DNA from: Sporichthya polymorpha DSM 43042
GTDB lineage: Bacteria; Actinomycetota; Actinomycetes; Sporichthyales; Sporichthyaceae
Reading direction: 5' to 3'
Assembly (NCBI RefSeq): GCF_000384115.1
Contig: NZ_KB913029.1
Location: 4,129,057-4,193,056, forward strand
DNA length: 64,000 nt
In this document: positions 56,355 through 64,000 of the stretch, piece after piece
How positions within the stretch are numbered: the stretch's first letter is position 1
Layout of the letters: every line of letters starts with the position of its first letter
Translations under genes and position numbers: made by a program
Notes under the pieces: model-generated
What the model saw: only the letters and a program-made list of their open reading frames with translations
Database searches by the model: none
What the model was told of the DNA's origin: nothing

Positions 56355-58010
56355 GTGACGCTGCGGGCACGGGCGGAAGGGGCGGCCGGGGGAGTCCTGG
56401 CCGCCTTCGCCGGTGTCGGCACGGCCGAGGGGGTCGCGACCGCGATCGCGGGGCCCTCCCCCGTGGTCGCGGTCGGGACGTGGGCGATCGACACCTCCCC
56501 GGCCTGGCTCCGCGAGTGGGCGATCCGGACCTTCGGCGTCGACGACAAGCAGGTCCTGGTCGCGGGGATGCTGGCGACGATCGCGCTCCTCGCCGCCGTC
56601 GCCGGCGCGGTCGGGGTGACCCGCCGTGCGCTCGCCGTCGGGATGTCCATCGGGGTGGGGCTGGTCGGCGTCCTCGCCGTGGCGACCTTCCGCGGTGTCG
56701 ACGACCCGGCGCTGGTGCGCGTCACGCCGGCGCTGGTCGCGCTGATCGTGAGCACCGGGGGACTGATCCTCCTGCTCGGGGCGCTGGACCGGGCGGAGGC
56801 CGGCGAGACGCCGCCGGTCGAACCCGCGTCGGTCGGCCTCGGGGCGCGGGTGACGCCGCGCGCACCCGTGGTCGCGGTCGACGAACCCCAACGGCCGGCG
56901 GTCATGATCCCGACCCGGCGGCCGCTCGCCCTCGCGGCGGGGCTCGACCGGCGGACCTTCCTCACCGCGGCGGGCGGGGTGGCCGCCGTCGGCGTCGCGG
57001 GCGGAGCGCTGTGGAAGTTCGGCGAGGAGAGCTACGCGACGTCCGGGCTGTTCGCCCTGCCCCGGCCGGCGAGCCCGGCCCCGCCGGTGCGGCGCGCCGA
57101 CTTTTCCATCCCCGGCCTGACGCCGTACTTCACGCCGAACGACGACTTCTACCGGATCGACACCGCGCTCGTGGTCCCGCGGCTGAGCCACGAGACCTGG
57201 AAGCTGACGATCACGGGGATGGTGGATCGCCCCGTCACGCTGACCTTCGACGACCTGCTGACGGCGCCGCTGATCGAACGGGACGTCACGCTGATGTGCG
57301 TCTCGAACGAGGTCGGCGGCTACTACAACGGCACCGCGCGCTGGCTCGGGGTGCGGGTCGCGGACGTGCTCGCCTCCGTCGGGATCCGGCCCGAGGCGGA
57401 AGCGGTGAAGTCGACCTCGGCCGACGGCTGGACCTGCGGGACTCCGTTGTCGGCGCTGACCGACCCGAGCCGGGACGCGATGTTCGCGATCGGGATGAAC
57501 GGCCAGCCGCTGCCGGTCGACCACGGCTTCCCGGTGCGGATGGTGGTCCCCGGTCTGTACGGGTTCGTCTCCGCGACGAAATGGCTGACCAAGTTCGAGG
57601 TGACGCGTTTCGACGAGTTCGAGGCGTACTGGACCTCGCGCGGGTGGTCGGAGCAGGCGCCGGTCAAGACGCAGTCGCGCATCGAGCTCCCCACGCCGTA
57701 CAGCGATGTCGCGGCCGGGTCGACGCAGCTCGCCGGCATGGCCTGGGCCGTGCACCGGGGCGTGCGCAAGGTCGAGGTGCTGATCGACGGCGAGCCGTAC
57801 GTCGCCGAGCTCGCGCCGTGGGACAACCCGGACACGTGGCGGCAGTGGCGGCTGCGCGGCTGGGAGGCGACCCCCGGCGACCACACGATCGCGGTCCGGG
57901 CGACCGACGCCTCGGGCGAGGTGCAGACCGCGAAGAGGGCGCGCCCGGACCCTGACGGCGCGACCGGCTGGCACACCGTCCGGCTCACCGTGCCCGATTC
58001 GGCCCGATAG
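56355..58010 (+). CDS. Molybdopterin-dependent oxidoreductase, sulfite-oxidase family, membrane-anchored
   Basis: A 551-residue protein: four or five TM segments in the first 150 residues, then a twin-arginine-like DRRTFLTAAGGVA near residue 198 with another hydrophobic stretch, and an extracellular molybdopterin domain (GMVDRPVTLTFDDLL, the Mo-ligand Cys in VTLMCVSNEVGGYY, DHGFPVRMVVPGLYGFVSATKW) and an Ig-like dimerisation domain. Similar to SorT-type or YedY-like enzymes. GTG 56355 has GAGGGG upstream. It ends at a large hairpin. Natural substrate unknown; membrane anchoring implies a periplasmic-side electron donor. Confidence 0.88.
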   Translation: MTLRARAEGAAGGVLAAFAGVGTAEGVATAIAGPSPVVAVGTWAIDTSPAWLREWAIRTFGVDDKQVLVAGMLATIALLAAVAGAVGVTRRALAVGMSIGVGLVGVLAVATFRGVDDPALVRVTPALVALIVSTGGLILLLGALDRAEAGETPPVEPASVGLGARVTPRAPVVAVDEPQRPAVMIPTRRPLALAAGLDRRTFLTAAGGVAAVGVAGGALWKFGEESYATSGLFALPRPASPAPPVRRADFSIPGLTPYFTPNDDFYRIDTALVVPRLSHETWKLTITGMVDRPVTLTFDDLLTAPLIERDVTLMCVSNEVGGYYNGTARWLGVRVADVLASVGIRPEAEAVKSTSADGWTCGTPLSALTDPSRDAMFAIGMNGQPLPVDHGFPVRMVVPGLYGFVSATKWLTKFEVTRFDEFEAYWTSRGWSEQAPVKTQSRIELPTPYSDVAAGSTQLAGMAWAVHRGVRKVEVLIDGEPYVAELAPWDNPDTWRQWRLRGWEATPGDHTIAVRATDASGEVQTAKRARPDPDGATGWHTVRLTVPDSAR

Positions 58011-58029
58011 CGGGCCCGGTAGCCGGCCC

Positions 58030-58085
58030 GATGGTGCAGTTGAGCACCGGTCCCCGCCCTGAGACCGGTGCTCAACTGCGCCATC
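58030..58085. terminator. Long hairpin after the molybdopterin oxidoreductase
   Basis: 22-base arms (58030-58051 and 58064-58085) pairing with one mismatch around a 12-base loop; inner sequence TTGAGCACCGGT. It lies between convergent genes and can act on both strands. Not related in sequence to the TGCGTCC family. Confidence 0.88.
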
Positions 58086-58113
58086 GGTACTGCTGACGGT
58101 GCGTCAGGTCAGC

Positions 58114-58293
58114 CTAGGGTTGGCCGACGGTCTCGATCGTGGCCGCGTCGGCGTCGTCCGCGGTGGCGGCGGCGAGGAGCAGACCACCGGCCATCAGCAC
58201 CGTCGCGGTGATCCCGATGACGCCGTTGCGGCGCCACCCCGTCGGCACCAGCGGCACGGCTGAGCGGCGGTAGTACCGGTCATCTCCGAACAT
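58114..58293 (-). CDS. Small membrane protein, hypothetical
   Basis: A 59-residue frame starting MFGDDRYYRRSAVPLV, with one hydrophobic helix (NGVIGITATVLMAGGLLLAAA) and an acidic end. GGGGGA lies 8 bases before ATG 58293. Unrecognised; the coding claim rests on the coherent TM segment and downstream hairpin. Confidence 0.4.
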   Translation of the reverse strand: MFGDDRYYRRSAVPLVPTGWRRNGVIGITATVLMAGGLLLAAATADDADAATIETVGQP

Positions 58294-58364
58294 GTTCCAT
58301 CCCCCGAGTAGGCCGGTGCGGCCGGCGCCGTAGGGAACATCGGCACCGGCCGCGCCGGACTTGA

Positions 58365-58559
58365 TCACACCGTCCGGGTCCCCCCGAATCGCGGACGGTG
58401 AAGGGACGGACCGGTCCCCCCGAACCCGGTCCTTCCCGGCATCGGCCACTCGCTCCGGCCGCGGCCGTTGGCCGTCGGCAGGATCTCGAGCGGTCCGGTG
58501 CTCGTGGGCGTGATGTCGGTCGGTTCGTTGCTGGAGCGGGTGCTCGCCGGAGTCGTCAT
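58365..58559 (-). CDS. Small hypothetical protein
   Basis: A 64-residue frame, MTTPASTRSSNEPTDITPT onward, ending GTGPSLHRPRFGGTRTV; hydrophilic, Thr/Pro/Gly-rich. A G-rich ribosome site precedes ATG 58559. It lies upstream of the small membrane protein on the same strand. No family recognised; could be noncoding. Confidence 0.3.
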   Translation of the reverse strand: MTTPASTRSSNEPTDITPTSTGPLEILPTANGRGRSEWPMPGRTGFGGTGPSLHRPRFGGTRTV

Positions 58560-58742
58560 CGCATCCCCCCGGATGTCGGACTTCGGTTCGGCCTGACGTG
58601 CGACGACGTCAGGTCTATCGACCCACCCCGGCACCTGTCCGAATGGAAACCCCCGTCCGGGTAGGCGATATCGGGACAGTCGGGGTGAGTCAGGTGCGCG
58701 CGAAGGCGTCGCGCGGGGCGCCGCTCGAGGAATGGGGGCGGG

Positions 58743-59177
58743 CTACGGCTCGAAGCGGCCGAACGTCCATCCGGTGACGTGGCTGAGCCGGCCGCGCCAG
58801 AGTCCGCCGGCGAGTTCCTGGTGGTGGTGTGCGCCGAGGACCACGGCGCGAGCCAGGTGGATGGTGGTCGGCAGGGCCTGGGCGGGGGCTTCCTCGTCCT
58901 CGAGCGAACCCGTCGCGTCGCGGATGAGGGCGTCGCCGAGGGCGTCGTCGGCGAGCATGCCGAAGACGTTGGCCATGCCGTCAGCGCCCGTTCCGCTGCC
59001 CTCGACGAGCAGGCCGCGGACCTCGCGGAGCCACACCCACGCGGGGACGAGGTCGCCGCTGACCACCAGCCCGCCGACGGTGAGCGTGATCGAGACCGAG
59101 GTCTCCGGGTCGGCGGAGGAGTTCGAGGCCTGGACCAGGACGGCCAGGAGGAGATCCGCGTCGTTGCTGGTGGTCAC
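58743..59177 (-). CDS. GvpU-like/hypothetical protein
   Basis: A 144-residue protein with SSADPETSVSITLTVGGLVVSGDLVPAWVWLREV, which resembles the strand-rich core of gas-vesicle accessory protein GvpU. No other gas-vesicle gene is in the window, so the similarity may reflect only a shared fold. GTG 59177 is supported by TACCGT 7 bases upstream (leaderless). The C-terminus (RAVVLGAHHHQELAGG) is otherwise unknown. Confidence 0.6.
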   Translation of the reverse strand: MTTSNDADLLLAVLVQASNSSADPETSVSITLTVGGLVVSGDLVPAWVWLREVRGLLVEGSGTGADGMANVFGMLADDALGDALIRDATGSLEDEEAPAQALPTTIHLARAVVLGAHHHQELAGGLWRGRLSHVTGWTFGRFEP

Positions 59178-59184
59178 CCGCGCG

Positions 59185-59190
59185 ACGGTA
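59185..59190 (-). promoter_or_regulatory. Leaderless -10 of the GvpU-like gene
   Basis: TACCGT on the minus strand, 7 bases before GTG 59177; the same hexamer and spacing recur at other genes in this window. Confidence 0.5.
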
Positions 59191-59201
59191 CCCGCCGCAG
59201 C

Positions 59202-59537
59202 TCAGGCGTCCCGTGGGGCGTACATGATCACCGCGACGCCGAGCAGGCAGAGGCCGGCGCCGATCAGGTCCCAGCGGTCGGGCCTGAAGCCGTCGAGGGT
59301 CATGGCCCAGGCGAGTGATCCCGCGACGAACACGCCGCCGTAGGCCGCGAGGATCCGGCCGAAGTTCGGGTCGGGCTGCAGGGTGGCGACGAAACCGTAG
59401 AGGCCGAGGGCGACGACGCCGAGGCCGGCCCACACCCAGCCCTTGTGCTCGCGGACGCCCTGCCACACCAGCCAGGCGCCGCCGATCTCGGCGACGGCGG
59501 CGAAGACGAACAGGCCGATCGAGCGCAGGGTGTCCAT
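59202..59537 (-). CDS. YnfA family (UPF0060) membrane protein
   Basis: A 111-residue protein with four TM helices of the YnfA/small-multidrug-resistance-like family: [54 protein letters not shown]-type sequence and [15 protein letters not shown]. Transport role is inferred from the fold only. ATG 59537. Divergent from the next small gene. Confidence 0.9.
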   Translation of the reverse strand: MDTLRSIGLFVFAAVAEIGGAWLVWQGVREHKGWVWAGLGVVALGLYGFVATLQPDPNFGRILAAYGGVFVAGSLAWAMTLDGFRPDRWDLIGAGLCLLGVAVIMYAPRDA

Positions 59538-59640
59538 GGGCCCATTCTTCGCGGGCCTCCTGGTGCGGTCGCCGACCGGCCGGAGCTACGGTGTGCGCCG
59601 AGGGTCGAGCCGTTCCGTTTTGCGCGGGAGCCGCCGACCC

Positions 59641-59901
59641 ATGACCGCCGATCCGTCCCGGACGCCGGAGCGTCCGCCGTCATGGTGGGTCGCCACCGAT
59701 CAGGGCGTCGTCCTCGCGGGGCCGTACGACGACTGGCCCCGGGCGCTGGTCGGGCACGCCCGGGCGGTGGCGCGGATCCGGCAGGCGCTGGAGCGCGAGC
59801 AGCGGCCGCCGTGCTTCGTCGCGGAGCGGTGCCTCGCCGTCGCGCCCCGGTGGGGTGTGCTGTCCGGGGCGTGGCAGCACTTCGAACCGCTCGGCGACTG
59901 A
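59641..59901 (+). CDS. Hypothetical protein, 86 residues
   Basis: A small cytoplasmic protein, MTADPSRTPERPPSWWVATD onward, with a basic helix (RALVGHARAVARIRQALERE) and a C-terminal WGVLSGAWQHFEPLGD. No family recognised. ATG 59641 has a weak GGGAG site 13 bases upstream. Codon usage fits its neighbours. Confidence 0.5.
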   Translation: MTADPSRTPERPPSWWVATDQGVVLAGPYDDWPRALVGHARAVARIRQALEREQRPPCFVAERCLAVAPRWGVLSGAWQHFEPLGD

Positions 59902-59995
59902 GCGCCGGCCAGGAGGGACTGAGGCCTCGTCAGCGACGTTCGGGTAGGGCTAAGGTCGCGCCACGCGTACCACCTCGACGATGAGGGGCCCGGAG

Positions 59996-61651
59996 ATGAC
60001 GCTCACGTCCCCGCAGGTGCACACGGACCGCAGCCCCGCGTTCGACGCGGCGACGGTGTGCGAGGCGTTCCAGACCACGGTGCGGCTCCACGGCGAGGCG
60101 CCGGCCCTGCGGGCGGTAGGCGATCCGGCGGCACTGACGTGGACCGAGTACGGCAAGCGCGTGGAGCGCATCGCCGGGGGCCTGGCGCAGCGCGGTGTGC
60201 GGCGGGGCGACACCGTCGGGTTGATGCTGCGCAACCGTCCGGAGTTCCACCTGCTCGACATGGCGGTCCTGCACCTGGGGGCGACGCCGTTCTCGATCTA
60301 CAACACGTCCTCGCCGGAGCAGATCGCATACCTGTTCTCGAACGCGGGCAACCGGATCGTCGTCACCGAGCGGGAGTTCGCGGGGTCGGTGCGGGCGGCG
60401 GGTGGGGACGTCGAAATCCTCCTGATCGAGGACGAGCTGCCGGACGCACCGCACCGGGACTTCGAGGCCTCGTGGCGCGCGGTGGAGCCGAGCGACCTCG
60501 CGACGCTGATCTACACCTCCGGCACGACCGGGCCGCCGAAGGGCGTGCAGCTCTCGCACGCGAATCTGATGGCCGCCCTGCAGGGGTGCTGCGGGACGTT
60601 GCCGCTGCAGCCCCGCGGCCGGCTGGTGTCGTACCTGCCGTGCGCGCACATCGCGGACCGGTTCCTGGCGTACTACATCGGGATCGCGACGGGGTCGTCG
60701 ATCACGTCGGTCGACGACCCGAAGGGTGTGCTCGCCGGCCTCGTCGACGCGCGGCCGACGAGCTGGCTCGCCGTCCCGCGGATCTGGGAGAAGATCCGCG
60801 CGGCGCTGGAGGCCAAGGGCCTGACGAACCCGGCCGCGCTGCCGGAGGAGGTCAAGGCCGCGACCCGCGCCGGCCTCGGGCTCGACCAGGCGGACTGGGT
60901 GCTCTCGGGTGCCGCCCCGATCGCGCCGGAGACGCTGGAGTACCTGATGGCGCTGGGCCTTCCGGTCGTCGAGGGGTGGGCGATGTCGGAGACGGCGTGC
61001 GCCGGCACGGTGAACCCGCTCGGCGCGGTGCGGGTCGGTTCGGTCGGTCGGCCGATGCACCTGCTCGAGACGAAGCTCGCCGACGACGGCGAACTGCTCG
61101 TGCGTGGGCCGAACATCATGGTCGGTTACCGCAACGACCCGGAACGCACGGCCGAGGCGATCGACCCGGACGGGTGGCTGCGCACCGGCGACATCGCGGA
61201 GATCGACGACGCGGGCTACGTGCGCATCGTCGACCGCAAGAAGGAGCTGATCATCAACGCCGCCGGCAAGAACATGTCGCCGGCGAACATCGAGCAGAAG
61301 CTCAAGGCGTCCAGTCCGTTGATCGGCCAGGCCTGCGTGATCGGGGACGGGCGGCCGTACAACGTCGCGTTGCTGGTCCTGGATCCCGACGCCTCCGCCG
61401 CGCACGCCGCGGCTTGTGGGCTCGACCCGTCCCCGGCGGTGGTTTCGGAGGACCCCGGGACGCTGGAGCTGATCACCGCCGCGGTCGACGCCGCCAACGC
61501 GCGGTTGAGCCGCGTGGAGCAGATCAAGAACTTCACGGTCCTGCCGGTGGATTGGCTGCCGGACGGGGACGAACTGACCCCGACGATGAAGCTGAAGCGG
61601 CGGGGAGTGGCGGCCAAGTACGCGTCGGAGATCGAGGCGCTGTACGGGTGA
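59996..61651 (+). CDS. AMP-dependent long-chain acyl-CoA synthetase family protein
   Basis: A 551-residue adenylate-forming enzyme likely to activate a fatty or other carboxylic acid to its CoA thioester. It has the P-loop-like LIYTSGTTGPPKGVQ near residue 170, GWAMSETACAGTV near 325, DGWLRTGDIAEID near 400 and the C-terminal MKLKRRGVAAKY carrying the catalytic lysine. ATG 59996 with a GAGGGG ribosome site 9 bases upstream is preferred to ATG 59981; TAAGGT at 59951 could be the -10. Substrate not determined. Confidence 0.9.
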   Translation: MTLTSPQVHTDRSPAFDAATVCEAFQTTVRLHGEAPALRAVGDPAALTWTEYGKRVERIAGGLAQRGVRRGDTVGLMLRNRPEFHLLDMAVLHLGATPFSIYNTSSPEQIAYLFSNAGNRIVVTEREFAGSVRAAGGDVEILLIEDELPDAPHRDFEASWRAVEPSDLATLIYTSGTTGPPKGVQLSHANLMAALQGCCGTLPLQPRGRLVSYLPCAHIADRFLAYYIGIATGSSITSVDDPKGVLAGLVDARPTSWLAVPRIWEKIRAALEAKGLTNPAALPEEVKAATRAGLGLDQADWVLSGAAPIAPETLEYLMALGLPVVEGWAMSETACAGTVNPLGAVRVGSVGRPMHLLETKLADDGELLVRGPNIMVGYRNDPERTAEAIDPDGWLRTGDIAEIDDAGYVRIVDRKKELIINAAGKNMSPANIEQKLKASSPLIGQACVIGDGRPYNVALLVLDPDASAAHAAACGLDPSPAVVSEDPGTLELITAAVDAANARLSRVEQIKNFTVLPVDWLPDGDELTPTMKLKRRGVAAKYASEIEALYG

Positions 61652-61717
61652 GGACTACTGGGGTGACGGTGGGTCAGAAAGTAGTGACAGTAGGGACTAA
61701 TGAGGTCTTGACAGCAC

Positions 61718-61733
61718 TAGAACATGTGTTCGA
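61718..61733. promoter_or_regulatory. SOS (LexA) box candidate upstream of the DUF222/HNH gene
   Basis: TAGAACATGTGTTCGA differs from the actinobacterial LexA consensus TCGAAC-N4-GTTCGA at one base. It lies 20 bases before the ATG and over the expected -35 of the TAGAAT promoter; another TTGACA is at 61708-61713. Confidence 0.65.
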
Positions 61734-61740
61734 ATGCGGG

Positions 61741-61746
61741 TAGAAT
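61741..61746 (+). promoter_or_regulatory. Leaderless -10 of the DUF222/HNH gene
   Basis: TAGAAT ends 6 bases before ATG 61753, downstream of the SOS-like box. Confidence 0.55.
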
Positions 61747-61752
61747 CGTGGT

Positions 61753-63198
61753 ATGTCCGCAGGGGTGGGGATGCATCCGGCACTGGGACTGGTCGCCAGT
61801 GCTGTGGAGGACGTCCGCAAGGTCGCGGCGATGCTCACCGCGGACGAGGTCTGGACGCTCACCGACGCTGATCTGGAACTGATGGTCCGGGCGCAGTCCG
61901 AACTCGACTCCGCGGTCGCGGCGGTCGGGGTGCGGGCGGTGCGGGAGGCCGATGTCCGCGGGCTTTCTCTGCAGGACGGGAAGATCTCGACCGCGGTCTG
62001 GCTGGGACAGAAGCTGAACCTGCACCCGGCCGAAGCGCGGCAGCGCGTCAAGGACGCCGACATCCTCTCCCGCAAGGGCACCGCCACCGTCGAAGCTCTC
62101 GCCGACGGCAAGCTCAACCGGGACCAGGCCCGGGCAGTCGCGCGGAGCCTGCGCAAGATCGAACCGGTCGGCTCCGCCTCGGAGCTCGCGAAGGCGGAGA
62201 CGTTCCTGCTGGCCAAGTCCCACGGGGCGGACCCCGGGGCGATCCTGCGCCTGGGCAAGCACATCGAAGAGGTCATCGACGAGGACGGCAAACCCCCGGC
62301 ACCGGACCCGGACGACCCGACCGGTGACGCGCCGGCAGAGTCCAAGCGGGCGGCCCGCGCGCAGCGCAAGCGGTCGCTCACCATCACCGACCTCGGCAAC
62401 GGGTCGCACCGCATCCGCGGCGAGCTGACTGACGAGGTCGCCGCCCTGGTCAAAGCCGCGCTCGACCCGCTGGCCGCCCCGCGACCCGCGGTGAACGGCG
62501 TCCGGGATGAACGCAGCGCGCCGCAGCGCCGCCACGATGCGCTCGGGGACGTGTTCCGCCAGTTCCTGCGCTTCGGGGATCTGCCCCCGTCCCACGGCGT
62601 GCGTCCGCACCTGCACGTGACCGCGAGCGTGGAGACGATGGCCGGAGACACCGGGCACCCCTTCGCCCGCACCGCCACCGGTGAGGATCTGGACATCGCG
62701 ACCGTGCAGCGGATCGCCTGCGACGCCGGGATCACCCCGATCGTGGCGAACACCCTCGGAGTGCCGCTGGCGATGGGCCGCGAGGTCCGCACCGCCACCC
62801 CGGCCCAGTGGGCCGCGCTGGTCGCCCGGGACATCGGGTGCATCGGCGAGGGATGTACCCGCCCGGCGGCGTGGTGCGAAGCGCACCATATTGAGTGGTG
62901 GGACCGGGACGACGGCCCGACCGACGTCGACAAGATGGCCCTGGTCTGCTCCCACGAACACTATCTGATCCGATCATCACCGCGCAGAGACCCACCGCAA
63001 CCACTGACCGCGTTGCAAGGGAAGGGCTGGGGCGTGCGGATGGCCGAGGACGGCCACCCCGAAATGATCCCCCCGAAGTGGGTTGATTCCGAACAGAAGC
63101 CAAGACGCAACGCGCACTGGCAACTCATCCGCGACGGCCTCAAGGTTCCGCCCGAGGATCCGGATCCACCGTCACCGGAATCGCCCCGCCGCGAGTAG
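61753..63198 (+). CDS. DUF222/HNH endonuclease-signature protein (13E12 repeat family)
   Basis: A 481-residue protein of the family that is expanded in mycobacteria (13E12). The N-terminal DUF222 helical domain spans roughly residues 20-330 (LHPAEARQRVKDADIL). The C-terminal HNH-type zinc part has GCTRPAAWCEAHHIEWW and LVCSHEHYL, but the Asn expected before the last cysteine box appears as Lys (DKMALVC). Nuclease activity is therefore uncertain. The upstream SOS-like box suggests damage induction. Ends at palindrome C. Confidence 0.9.
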   Translation: MSAGVGMHPALGLVASAVEDVRKVAAMLTADEVWTLTDADLELMVRAQSELDSAVAAVGVRAVREADVRGLSLQDGKISTAVWLGQKLNLHPAEARQRVKDADILSRKGTATVEALADGKLNRDQARAVARSLRKIEPVGSASELAKAETFLLAKSHGADPGAILRLGKHIEEVIDEDGKPPAPDPDDPTGDAPAESKRAARAQRKRSLTITDLGNGSHRIRGELTDEVAALVKAALDPLAAPRPAVNGVRDERSAPQRRHDALGDVFRQFLRFGDLPPSHGVRPHLHVTASVETMAGDTGHPFARTATGEDLDIATVQRIACDAGITPIVANTLGVPLAMGREVRTATPAQWAALVARDIGCIGEGCTRPAAWCEAHHIEWWDRDDGPTDVDKMALVCSHEHYLIRSSPRRDPPQPLTALQGKGWGVRMAEDGHPEMIPPKWVDSEQKPRRNAHWQLIRDGLKVPPEDPDPPSPESPRRE

Positions 63199-63217
63199 CC
63201 CCGCCCTGCCGGCGTTG

Positions 63218-63259
63218 TGTCCGAAGAAGTGGTCGCTATTGCAGCCACATCGTCGGACG
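63218..63259. repeat. 42-bp intergenic palindrome, copy C (TGCGTCCG family)
   Basis: TGTCCGAAGAAGTGG (63218-63232) and CCACATCGTCGGACG (63245-63259) around the loop TCGCTATTGCAG. Read on the minus strand, its loop differs by one base from that of copy A and its right arm by one base from that of copy B; so it is the same element inverted. Located between the HNH gene and the convergent gene at 63271. Confidence 0.92.
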
Positions 63260-63270
63260 TAACGGCACGC

Positions 63271-63873
63271 CTACGCGAGGATCTCGACGCTGATGCGGGT
63301 GGCGAGCTCGTCGACCTCGGCGAGGGCGGGGGAGCCCCTGGTCAGGCCGGTGCCGGTGGTGACGAGGACGAGCCCTTCGCGCTGCAGTTGCGGCGGGAAG
63401 ATGCCGTGGACGACCTGGGTGAGGGTCGGACGGCGGAGTCCTTCGCGGGGTCCGCGGGTCGGGCGCAGGCACCGGACGGCGGGGCCGGCCGGGAGCTGCT
63501 CGCGGTTGACGACTGCGCGGCGGTTGCGCTTGGCGAGGGCGGCGGAGAAGGCCTCGACGGTGAACGGGTCGTCGGGCCCGTCGGGGACGAGCAGCTGGAG
63601 CTCGGCGGTCATGGCGGGCGGTGCGTCCGGGCTGGTGAGCCGGAAGAGGGCGTGGATCCAGGTGCGGGTCTGGCAGTCCCGCGCGCGGGCGGCGAGGACG
63701 GCGGCGGTGTCGGCGATCGCGCCCGGCGTCGCGCGGACCGGGGCGGCGGCGTCCCAGAACTGCTGGGCGGTCTCGGCGGCCCAGGGTCCGGGGTCGGTGC
63801 CGACGGCGGGGATCGGGACCCAACCGGCCGGGGCGTCGATCCACACGGTGTACCGGGGTCGAGCCTCTGACAC
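63271..63873 (-). CDS. Hypothetical protein, 200 residues
   Basis: A cytoplasmic protein, MSEARPRYTVWIDAPAGWVP onward, with the central WIHALFRLTSPDAPPAMTAELQLLVPDG and C-terminal LVLVTTGTGLTRGSPAL. Unrecognised family and no catalytic motif. GTG 63873 is supported by AGGAGG 4 bases upstream. Convergent with the HNH gene; divergent from the gene at the window end. Confidence 0.6.
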   Translation of the reverse strand: MSEARPRYTVWIDAPAGWVPIPAVGTDPGPWAAETAQQFWDAAAPVRATPGAIADTAAVLAARARDCQTRTWIHALFRLTSPDAPPAMTAELQLLVPDGPDDPFTVEAFSAALAKRNRRAVVNREQLPAGPAVRCLRPTRGPREGLRRPTLTQVVHGIFPPQLQREGLVLVTTGTGLTRGSPALAEVDELATRISVEILA

Positions 63874-63934
63874 TGGTCCTCCTGGTCGCGTTGCTGTTCC
63901 CGCAACATCCGTTGCCGCGTGCCGGTGCGGTTCC

Positions 63935-63940
63935 TACCGT
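63935..63940 (+). promoter_or_regulatory. Leaderless -10 of the terminal gene
   Basis: TACCGT ends 7 bases before ATG 63948. Confidence 0.5.
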
Positions 63941-63947
63941 CAACGGC

Positions 63948-64000
63948 ATGAGCACCCATCATGGCGAGGCGCCGGAGAGCTACGACACCGCGGAGTCCTG
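63948..64000 (+). CDS. N-terminal fragment of an unidentified gene cut by window end
   Basis: Only MSTHHGEAPESYDTAES is visible, too little for identification. The start is supported by TACCGT 7 bases upstream; a second ATG in another frame lies at 63961. Confidence 0.45.
   Translation, partial: MSTHHGEAPESYDTAES

Noticed and set aside
58743-59177. Part of a gas-vesicle cluster
   Set aside because: Only a GvpU-like fold is suggested; no gvpA, gvpF/L or other gvp gene is present nearby.

Overview
The window is gene-dense chromosome (about 60 genes, no gap over 300 bases) from a very GC-rich member of the Actinomycetota. The family content supports this: SepH, DUF4193, DUF3710, DUF3159, DUF3000, HemQ, complete egtABCD, a DUF222/HNH gene, many GTG starts and many apparent leaderless promoters. 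Gene order from the IMPase through dut, DUF3710, OB-fold, DUF3159, ceoC/ceoB, trmA-like, dxs, rnd, DUF3000, hemE, hemG, hemQ and msrB matches, from memory, the Mycobacterium tuberculosis Rv2674-Rv2701c block and the Streptomyces equivalent. Genus cannot be fixed from sequence alone; a free-living actinomycete is the best reading.

Layout. 1-4.4 kb: sepH, an MFS transporter divergent from ferrochelatase, an inositol-phosphatase family gene, DUF4193. 4.4-11.6 kb: secreted phosphodiester glycosidase, DUF4235, the dut-DUF3710-OB-DUF3159 run, convergent ceoB-ceoC, and an RNA methyltransferase. 11.6-14.3 kb: a lipoprotein pair, multicopper oxidase plus a cupredoxin-like protein. 14.5-19 kb: ergothioneine operon egtA-B-C-D with overlapping stop/start codons. 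19.2-27.7 kb: aconitase (with operator-like sites), dxs, an FAD oxidoreductase, rnd and an atypical LuxR regulator. 27.8-34.9 kb: DUF3000, hemE, an AbiEi/DUF559-like gene, a beta-propeller protein, hemG-hemQ, msrB. 34.9-39.6 kb: stand-alone NHEJ polymerase and ATP ligase separated by a subtilase and a MazEF-like pair. 39.6-48.1 kb: a RibD-like reductase and the treX, treY and treZ genes, split by an opposed subtilase gene. 49.5-53.7 kb: assimilatory sulfur operon (Cys-containing leader peptide, sulfite reductase, small zinc ribbon, cysH, cysC, sirohydrochlorin chelatase). 53.9-64 kb: YihY, RsgA, sulfite-oxidase-like protein, small hypotheticals, acyl-CoA synthetase, a DUF222/HNH gene with an SOS-like box, and two uncharacterised genes (one cut by the window end).

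Themes. Four heme genes (hemH, hemE, hemG, hemQ) fit the coproporphyrin-dependent route. Thiol/redox functions are frequent: egtABCD, msrB, the sulfur operon and aconitase.

The least expected structure is a dispersed set of intergenic palindromes whose arms begin or end with TGCGTCC/GGACGCA (six copies). Three share a 42-base core, one of them inverted relative to the others; two related copies flank the AbiEi-like gene; one is translated as the tail of the propeller protein. Separate strong hairpins sit at several convergent or operon-internal gene ends. No rRNA, tRNA, CRISPR array, insertion sequence or prophage was seen.
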